From JAEUNJ01 sp052035955 (lineage in GTDB: Bacteria > Pseudomonadota > Gammaproteobacteria > Burkholderiales > Rhodocyclaceae): DNA of 64,000 bases. The stretch covers positions 1 to 64,000 of the forward strand of contig JBPOHD010000007.1 of NCBI GenBank assembly GCA_052035955.1, read 5' to 3'. The notes below the pieces were generated by a model. It saw only the letters and a list, made by a program, of their open reading frames with translations. It searched no databases and had not been told where the DNA came from. A program made the translations under genes and the position numbers. Position 1 is the stretch's first letter. Each line of letters opens with the position of its first letter. Positions 41,287 to 48,200 of this stretch are shown one piece after another.

Positions 41287-42105
41287 TCAGATCCGGTATG
41301 GCGCATATTCGGGATGGAATTCGAAGAACTTGTCGTACCACAGGCGGACGTACATCTGCATCTGCCAGCGGCTGGTGAAGCCGTATTTCCTGCGCATCCA
41401 GGCCCGCCCCTCCTCCACGTAGAGGCGCAGGTTCTCCTCGAAGCTCTCGGTGCGGATGGCGGCACTGTTTTCCTTCAGGTAGCTCTCGTTCTCCTCCACG
41501 GTCACCAGGCGGGTGATGGCCGTGGCCCAGTCGTTGGCATATCCCTTGGCGATCAGTTCGATTTCCGCGAAGTAGCCGCGGAAGTTCTCGCCGTCGTAGA
41601 GGAAGGCCCGCTCGTCTCCGGGGTTCATGATGCTCTCGACGAACTCCCGGCGCAGGAAGTAGGCGGTGTTGTGGACGTGCCAGAAGTATCGGGTCGGCAG
41701 TTTCGCCAGCAGGCGGTACTCGCCCCAAGTGCGGGAACAGGGGGAGAGGACGCCCAGGCGCGGATGCCGTTCCATCTCGGCGGCCAGTACCCCGACCACC
41801 GGCACCGGCTCGAAGACGGAATCGTTGGTGACCAGGAAGAAGTGGTCGAACTCGGCGAAGCGCCCGCTTTCCTGCAGGCGGGCCAGGCCGTGGTTGAAGC
41901 CGCGGCAGATGCGCAGGCCCTTCTCGACGGCCTCCGGCGTATGGACGTGCCAGGTGCAGTGGCGGGACAGGCGTTCCGGATCGGAACCGGCCTCGACGAC
42001 GAAGACCTCGGCAAGGTCCCCGTCCAGGCGCAGGAAGCGCTCGGCGAGGGCATCCGTGGGCGCCGGCAGGTTGCGGTTCAGGATGACGACGGCAGTGCGG
42101 GTCAT
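41287..42105 (-). CDS. Glycosyltransferase-like protein (GT-A type)
   Basis: 272 residues from ATG 42105, coupled by ATGA to the aldolase-like gene. It starts with AVVILNRNLPAPTDALAERFL. EVFVVEAGSD and GLRICRGFNHGLARL follow, then FDHFFLVTNDSVFEPVPVVG, where NDS replaces the usual DxD. This is the GT-A pattern of family 2-like enzymes without a strict DxD. The C-terminus is helical with many aromatics (WQMQMYVRLWYDKFFEFHPEY). Substrate unknown; membership of the cassette makes a glycan-assembly role likely. Confidence 0.7.
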   Translation of the reverse strand: MTRTAVVILNRNLPAPTDALAERFLRLDGDLAEVFVVEAGSDPERLSRHCTWHVHTPEAVEKGLRICRGFNHGLARLQESGRFAEFDHFFLVTNDSVFEPVPVVGVLAAEMERHPRLGVLSPCSRTWGEYRLLAKLPTRYFWHVHNTAYFLRREFVESIMNPGDERAFLYDGENFRGYFAEIELIAKGYANDWATAITRLVTVEENESYLKENSAAIRTESFEENLRLYVEEGRAWMRRKYGFTSRWQMQMYVRLWYDKFFEFHPEYAPYRI

Positions 42106-43271
42106 GCGGTCACCAGCCGGAAATTGCGCATGTAGCGCAGGATGGCCGACTTGAGGACGTCCTTCAGCCTCCCGTCCAGGGACGCGCCCCTGCCGGCCAT
42201 GCGGCCTGCCAGGCGGGCGCGGATGGCCTCCACCCCTGGGGCGGAGAACACGTAGTGGCCGCAGATCTCGGCCTTGCCCCGGTCGTCGAGGCCGGACCCG
42301 GGCAGGAGCCATTTCTTCCAGCGCCCGGAATCGACGGCGATCCGCACGAACTCCGCCGCGTCGTCGGGCAGGCCATGGGCCTCCAGCAGGGCAAGCAGTT
42401 CCCGGGTCTCCGTGACGCCGAATTCCGGCGCCACGTTGGCCGCATGGATGCCCAGGCGGGGATGCCACTTGAGGCTGTCGTCCGACAGGTAGTCGGTATT
42501 GTGTTCCTTCAGCATCACCCCATGGCGGTGGCAGACATCCAGCATCTTGGGCAACTGGATCTCGACCGCCAGTTCGCTGGGCACGCGCACCGGCGAATCG
42601 AAGGAGCCCACGTTGCGCGCCTCCATGACCCGGGTGCCGGTCTGCACCACCACGAAGGCCGGCGGCGGCAGCGACTGGATCTCGCACAGGCGCTTCACGT
42701 CGGCCAGGATGTAGTCCAGTTCCTCCTCCGAGGCGTTGGTACTGCCGGTCTGCTCCTCGGTACCGATCTCGAAGAGCACCTCACGGCCGGCCGCCTGGGC
42801 CCTGGCCCAGCAGAACTCGTAGAGTTCCATCAGCCGGTCGATCACGTCGTCGACCGTGGCGCCGCCGTGGATGTCCACGCTCGGGTCGATGTGCAGCATC
42901 TGGAAGCCGGCATCGATGTCCGCGGCATAGCTGTCCTTGGCCGACTGCATGGCCTGCCTCAGCCCGAGCCCCCGCGCCACCTCAACCTCGTTCTGCCACG
43001 GACCTCCGTGGTCCCGGGCCAGGATGACATTCGCCTTGGCATCCCGTTCCAGCACGTAGCGCGCGAACTCCGCGGTGGTCCATCGGTTCACATAGCCGCC
43101 CCCGAAGGCCTCGCTGTCGATCTGGCGCCGGCTGGCGATCAGGAACAGGGGAACGTTGTGCTCGTTGGCCAGTTCGATGGCCGCGTCAACGCAGTTTCGG
43201 CTCATGGGGCCGACGCCGAGCAGGGTGCAGCGGCTGCGCGAGATCAGGCGTTCGATGCGCTGGCGGATCAT
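42102..43271 (-). CDS. Tagatose-bisphosphate aldolase non-catalytic subunit-like protein (GatZ/KbaZ family)
   Basis: 389 residues. The family pattern is clear. LLGVGPMSRNCVDAAIELANEHNVPL is followed by EAFGGGYVNRWTTAEF. VILARDHGGPWQNE replaces the usual GGDHLGPN, and FQMLHIDPSVD comes next. FEIGTEEQTGS, FVVVQTGT, and MLKEHNTDYLSDD then GIHAANVAPEFG complete the set. GatZ/KbaZ assist a class II aldolase acting on tagatose-1,6-bisphosphate, but no GatY/KbaY partner is present. Here it lies between a KdsC-like phosphatase gene and a glycosyltransferase gene, so it may act as an aldolase in building a higher-carbon sugar acid. That is inference. Confidence 0.78.
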   Translation of the reverse strand: MIRQRIERLISRSRCTLLGVGPMSRNCVDAAIELANEHNVPLFLIASRRQIDSEAFGGGYVNRWTTAEFARYVLERDAKANVILARDHGGPWQNEVEVARGLGLRQAMQSAKDSYAADIDAGFQMLHIDPSVDIHGGATVDDVIDRLMELYEFCWARAQAAGREVLFEIGTEEQTGSTNASEEELDYILADVKRLCEIQSLPPPAFVVVQTGTRVMEARNVGSFDSPVRVPSELAVEIQLPKMLDVCHRHGVMLKEHNTDYLSDDSLKWHPRLGIHAANVAPEFGVTETRELLALLEAHGLPDDAAEFVRIAVDSGRWKKWLLPGSGLDDRGKAEICGHYVFSAPGVEAIRARLAGRMAGRGASLDGRLKDVLKSAILRYMRNFRLVTA

Positions 43272-43292
43272 TCTGGAAGACGAATCCGCGCC

Positions 43293-43835
43293 TCAGACCG
43301 TCCATTGGCCCGAGAGCGTGCCCTCGACCTTGGGCGCGGCGTCCGGATCGTAGGGCTCGAAAAAGCGCTCCAGGATGTGCAGGCAGGCCTCGGCCACGGC
43401 CCGGTCGCCGCCGTGGCGCCGGGTCACATGGTGGGCCGCGGCGATGGCCAGGGGATCGGCGTTGCCCGGGGCGATGGCGTAGCCGACCCGGCGCATGACG
43501 TAGTGGTCGAAGATGCCGTCTCCCATGTAGATGACCTCCTCCAGGGGATAGCGCTCGGCGATCCACTCCAGGCGGCGGATGGTGCTCACCAGGTCCAGGG
43601 GATAGCCCATGTCCTCGACGATGCGCTTGCGCGAGATCTCCAGGCCTTTCCTGTCGCCCGTGACGAATCGGACCTCGAGGCGACCCTTGAGGAGGGAGAG
43701 GCCGTCGTTGTCGTCGGGGCCGAAGACCTTGAACTCCTTGCCGCGCACGGAATAGAGGAACTGGCCGGTGGTCAGGACGCCGTCGACGTCGAGGATGAGG
43801 ACGCGGGGCGCTGCGGAGGCGGCGATCGGATTCAT
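43293..43835 (-). CDS. KdsC-like HAD phosphatase
   Basis: 180 residues. C0-type HAD: motif I LILDVDGVLTTG at about 13-24, FVTGDRKGLEISRKR (motif II with the usual Thr-Gly), and motif IV YMGDGIFDHYVMRRVG. A VGYAIAPGNADPLAIAAAHHVTRRHGGDRAVAEA tail follows, closely like KDO-8-phosphate phosphatase. KdsC removes the phosphate from a 3-deoxy-ulosonic acid 8-phosphate; related enzymes act in sialic-acid-like routes. It starts within the stop of a methyltransferase gene (TGATG) and precedes the aldolase-like gene by 21 nt. Together these suggest an aldol condensation followed by dephosphorylation. Confidence 0.88.
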   Translation of the reverse strand: MNPIAASAAPRVLILDVDGVLTTGQFLYSVRGKEFKVFGPDDNDGLSLLKGRLEVRFVTGDRKGLEISRKRIVEDMGYPLDLVSTIRRLEWIAERYPLEEVIYMGDGIFDHYVMRRVGYAIAPGNADPLAIAAAHHVTRRHGGDRAVAEACLHILERFFEPYDPDAAPKVEGTLSGQWTV

Positions 43836-44461
43836 CAGTATTCGCCCCCCACGTTCTTCTTGCGGTAGTAGTCCGCGAAGGCGGCCTTGAGCTGATGGCA
43901 GCGGGCCCTGAGGGGCTCCGGGGCATCCCGCCCGGCGCCGAGGAAATAGAGGTCGTGGCTGACGTCGTCGTTGAAGAATGCCCAGGCGGAGAACCAGGCG
44001 TCGAGGTTCGCGAGGCCGGTGAAGTCCGCCGCCTCCAGGTTCATGTAGTAGGCCATCCCCTGGCCGACGGTCAGCGGCGAGGCGGCCGGGTCGGTATCGG
44101 GGGTTCCGTGGCGCCGCCGTCCCCTGGCGGCGCAGGTCATGATCATCAGCCCGTCGTGCTTCAGCAGGCGGATCATGTTGATCCAGGTCTCCCGCCAGTT
44201 GGGGTTGTGCTCCATCATCTCGCAGGAGATCACCACGTCGAAGCTGCCGGCCGGCGCCCCGTAGTCCTCGCCGCGGCAGACCAGGTCGACCCCGGGCCCC
44301 TGCCCCACGTCCAGTCCCAGGTAGTCGCACTCCTCGAACAGGGGCCGAACGGAGCCGTTGATGTTGAGGCTGCCGACTTCCAGCACCCGCCGGGCGCGGA
44401 AGCACTCCGGCAGGAACTGCTTGACGGAGGCGACGAAGAACATCTGCTGCGGGTGGGCCAT
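43835..44461 (-). CDS. SAM-dependent methyltransferase (small, type 11-like)
   Basis: 208 residues. Motif I is degenerate but recognisable (RRVLEVGSLNINGSVRPLFEECDYLGLDVGQG). It is followed by DVVISCEMMEHNPNWRETWINMIRLLKHDGLMIMTCA, the usual post-motif helix and strand. The latter half is rich in aromatics (GMAYYMNLEAADFTGL, DAWFSAWAFFNDD). Related small methyltransferases are frequent in polysaccharide clusters. The substrate is unknown. It lies 33 nt after another methyltransferase and overlaps the phosphatase start. Confidence 0.8.
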   Translation of the reverse strand: MAHPQQMFFVASVKQFLPECFRARRVLEVGSLNINGSVRPLFEECDYLGLDVGQGPGVDLVCRGEDYGAPAGSFDVVISCEMMEHNPNWRETWINMIRLLKHDGLMIMTCAARGRRRHGTPDTDPAASPLTVGQGMAYYMNLEAADFTGLANLDAWFSAWAFFNDDVSHDLYFLGAGRDAPEPLRARCHQLKAAFADYYRKKNVGGEY

Positions 44462-44494
44462 GGGGACTCCAGTATGCTGGCGCGAGCTTACCGT

Positions 44495-45214
44495 TCAGGC
44501 GCTCGCCGCCAGGGCCAGGGCAGAGGGGAATTTGTGGGCCATTATCCGGCACTCGGCGAAGCCGGCCTCCAGGGCCTGGCACCAGGCGTCGGCGCCGTAC
44601 TCCGTGAATACCAGGTGATCCTTCGCGGCGGCGGCGGGGTTGCCGTGATAGGAAGGCGGCATGCCCTCCCGCGACGAGCTCAACCGCCCGGCCAGCAGCG
44701 GCACGGTATAGACGCAGTGGCCGCCGGCCTTCAGGACCCGCCGGCATTCGGCCAGGGCACGCACCGGGTGTCGCACGTGCTCCAGGGTGTCCGAGTGGAT
44801 GACCAGGTCGAAGGCGCCCGCGTCGAAGGGCAGCGCCATCATGTCCACCTCGGGGTAGCGGACCAGCAGGTGGCCGGCGTGCCCGGTCAGGAAGCGGGTC
44901 AGGGACCCGGCCGGGTTGATCTCCAGCAACCGCAGGCCGCGCGTCGCCATCCAGGCGCCGAACTGCGCGAAGGGTCCGGCGTGGCCGGTGACGCGCATCA
45001 CGGCGGCCGCCAGGGCCTGGGAACGCAGGTCGGTCCCGCAGCCGCGGCAGCGGGTGCCCTGCTGCTCGTCGATGATCCGCCATTCCTCCGGGGAGAGCCG
45101 CCATTCCTCGGCCAGGCCCCGCCAGATGACCCGCGACGCGCTCATTTCCGTGCCGCCGCAGCAGGGGCAGGCAAGGACCGGATCGGCCGGGCGGGGTTCG
45201 AGGGCATTGGCCAT
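44495..45214 (-). CDS. SAM-dependent methyltransferase with two cysteine pairs
   Basis: 239 residues from ATG 45214, one base after the stop of the giant glycosyltransferase gene, so expression is probably coupled. The N-terminus has LACPCCGGTEM and later TRCRGCGTDLRS, a probable zinc ribbon. The core reads RLLEINPAGSLTRFL, then DMMALPFDAGAFDLVIHSDTLEHVRHPVRALAECRRVLKAGGHCVYTVPL, a clear Methyltransf_11. The motif I glycine loop is unusual (EINPAG). It belongs to the same cassette; a sugar substrate is likely. Confidence 0.82.
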   Translation of the reverse strand: MANALEPRPADPVLACPCCGGTEMSASRVIWRGLAEEWRLSPEEWRIIDEQQGTRCRGCGTDLRSQALAAAVMRVTGHAGPFAQFGAWMATRGLRLLEINPAGSLTRFLTGHAGHLLVRYPEVDMMALPFDAGAFDLVIHSDTLEHVRHPVRALAECRRVLKAGGHCVYTVPLLAGRLSSSREGMPPSYHGNPAAAAKDHLVFTEYGADAWCQALEAGFAECRIMAHKFPSALALAASA

Positions 45215-45215
45215 G

Positions 45216-48200
45216 TCAGGAGGGCTGCATGGGGCGGTCGGCGGCTCCGGCCGCCGCCGCGGAAAAGGCGGCAAGGGCCTCCGCCATCCGCGCCACCGGT
45301 GTCGCCCAGTCGCCGGGCTCGGGCTGGCGGAACAGGCGCATGCCCGGATACCAGGCGGTGTCGGGCCCGGCCATCCAGCGCCAGTCGGCCGCGTAGTGGA
45401 GCAGCGTCCAGGTGGGGCGGCCGAGGGCCGCCGCCAGGTGGGCCGTCGAGGTGTCGGAACTGATCATCAGGTCCAGCCCCAGCATGATGGCCGCCGTGTC
45501 GGTGAAGTCCCGGGCCTCGGCGGCCAGGTCGCGCAGGCCCTCGGGAAGCGGGACGTCGTCCAGGTCGCGCCGGCCGTCGCCCTGCTGCAGGACCACCCAT
45601 TCGATGCCCGGCAGCGCGAGGAGCGGCAGCAGCGGCGCCAGGCGCGGCGAACGCACCCGGTCGTTCTTGACGTTGGGATTGCCGGCCCAGACCAGGCCGA
45701 CGCGCTTGCGGCCCCGGGGCGGGCCCAGCCGTCCGGCCCAGCGCCGGGCCGCCTCGTCCGGCACCGACAGGTAGGGCATCGGCGACGCCGGGCTGTCCAG
45801 CCCGAGGCGCGCCGGCAGCGAGATCAGGGGCGCCTGGACGTCGAAGGCGGGCAAGGCCTCGCCCGGCTCGAGGACCGCCTCGACGCCGGGAATGCCTGCC
45901 GCCACGCCGCGCAGGCCCGCCTGCAGCTCGAGGATCACACGGGCGCCCAGGGCCTGGAGGCGGGGCACGAAGCGCAGGAACTGGATGCTGTCGCCATAGC
46001 CCTGCTCCCAGTAGAGGAAGAGGCGGCGGCCGTTCAGGGGCTCCCCGTTCCACGCCGGCTCGGCATAGGGGCGGGGCCGCAGGTCCGGCTTCGCCAGGCG
46101 CCACTCGTACTCGCGGAAGCCTTCCGCGAACCCGCCCAGGGTGAGCAGAGCCGTGGCCAGGTTGTAGTGGGCCGGCACCTCCCGGGGCTTGGCGGCCAGG
46201 ATCGCCCGGTAGCAGGCGACGGACTCCTCGACATGGCGCGAGCGCTGGAGGGCGACACCCTTGTTGTAGAGGGTCTCCGGGGGCGGCTCGGGCAGGGACA
46301 GGGCCTTCTCGTAGCAGGCCACGGCCTCGGCGAAGCCCTCCCGGTCGTTGAGGACGTTGCCCAGGTGGCCCCAGGCCTCGGCGAAGGCCGGCTGCAGGGC
46401 CAGGGCCCGGCGGGCCGCGGCTTCCGCCGCCTCCAGGTCCTGCAACTCCCGATGCACGTCGGAGAGCAGGCTCAGGGCCTGGGCGTGGTCCGGCCGCAGG
46501 ACGACCACCTTCTCGTAGGCCTCCCGGGCCTCGGCCAGGCGCTTGTCGGTGCGCAGCAGGTTGCCCAGGTTGTACCAGGCGTCGGCATAGCCGGGCAGGA
46601 GCCCGATGGCGCGCCGGTAGGCCCGCTCGGCGGCGCCATGCTCGCCCAGGTGGCGCTCGACCACGCCGAGCAGGCACCAGGCGTCCGGACGGGCCGGATT
46701 CTCCATCAGGGAGGCCCTGGCGAGGCGACGGGCGAGCCCCTTGCGGTTTCGCTGGTAGAGGCCGAAGGCCTCCTGCAGCAGCGCGGTGCCCGGCTCGGCT
46801 GCTGCGGCCGCCGGCGGCGGGGCGGCGCGGCCGGCCGGTCCCTTGAGGCCGAAGCGCTTGCCGAGGGCGGCGGCGATCCGCCGCACGGGCTCGGCCCAGT
46901 CGGCGATGGCGGGTTGCCGGAACAGCCGCACGCCCGGATACCAGGGGCTGGTCTCCCCCAGGCCCCAGCGCCAGTCGGAGGCGTAGGAGAGCAGCACCCA
47001 GGTCTCGCAGCCGAGGGCGGCCGCGAGGTGGGCGGTCGAGGTGTCGGAACTGATCACCAGGTCCAGTTCGGCCATGATGGCGGCCGTGTCGGAAAAGTCG
47101 CCGATCCCGGCGGCCAGGTCGCGGCAGCCGGCGGGCAGCTTGACGCCCTCCAGGTCCCGCCGCCCGTCCCCGTGCTGGAGCAGGACCCATTCCACGTCCT
47201 TCAGGGCCAGCAGCGGCAACAGCGGCGCCAGGCGGGGCGAGCGCAGGCGGTCGCTCTTGACGTTGGGATTGCCGGCCCAGACCAGGCCGATGCGCGGCCG
47301 GCGCCGGCCGGCGTCGCGGGCCAGCCTGGATCGCCAGGTGGCGGCCGCCTCGGCCGGAACCTTCAGGTAGGGACGTTCCGCCGGCAGGTTCGTCTCGTCG
47401 ATCCCGAGCAGTCGGGGCACGCTGAGCAGGGACGCCCAGCAGTCGAATTCCGGCAGGGGCTGGCCGGGTTCCACGGCGCCGGCAACCCCCGGCTGGGCGG
47501 CCGCGAAGCGCCCCAGGCCGGGCTGCACTTCCAGGTGGACGCTGCCCCCGAGGGCGGCCGCCAGGGGCACGAAGCGCAGGAATTGGATGACATCGCCATA
47601 GCCCTGCTCCCAGTGCAGGAAGAGCCGGCGCCCGGCCAGGGGCTCGCCCTTCCACTGGGGACACGGGTACTCCCGGGGAGGCGGATTGCGCCGCGCATGG
47701 CGCCACTCGTATTCGGCGAATCCCTCGCGCAGGCGGCCGAGCATCAGCAGGGCCAGGGCCTTGTCCCAGTGGTTGTCCGCATTCCCCGGGTCCAGGCGCT
47801 CGGCGGCCAGGAGGACCTCGAGTTGCGCCGCCGGCTCGGCATGGGCCGAGAGCGCCGAGGCCAGGTTGGACAGGGCGTTTCGGCTGCCGGGAGCCAGCCG
47901 TGCCGCTTCCCGGTAGAGGACCAGGGCCTCGTCCAGGCGGTCCTGCTCGCGCAGCAGGTTGGCCCGGTTGCCCAGCATGTCGGCATAGTCCGGCTTGAGG
48001 CCCAGGCCGCGCCCGTAGGCGAAATCCGCGGCGGGCAGCCTCGACAGGCGGCGCAGGGCCACGGCATGGACGTTCCAGGCGTCGGGCCGGGCACAGCCCT
48101 CCTCCAGCACGGCCTCGGCGCGGACCAGGGCCTGCTCGGGACGCTCGGCCTCCAGTTCGGCGATGGCGGCCTTCAGCCCGGCCTCCTGGGCCGCCCGGCG

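Noticed and set aside
42102..43271. Possible NeuB/legionaminic or pseudaminic acid synthase, expected in a flagellin glycosylation island
   Set aside because: The motifs (GGGYVNRWTTAEF, ARDHGGPWQ, GTEEQTGS) fit the GatZ/KbaZ family; no SAF domain or NeuB signature is present.
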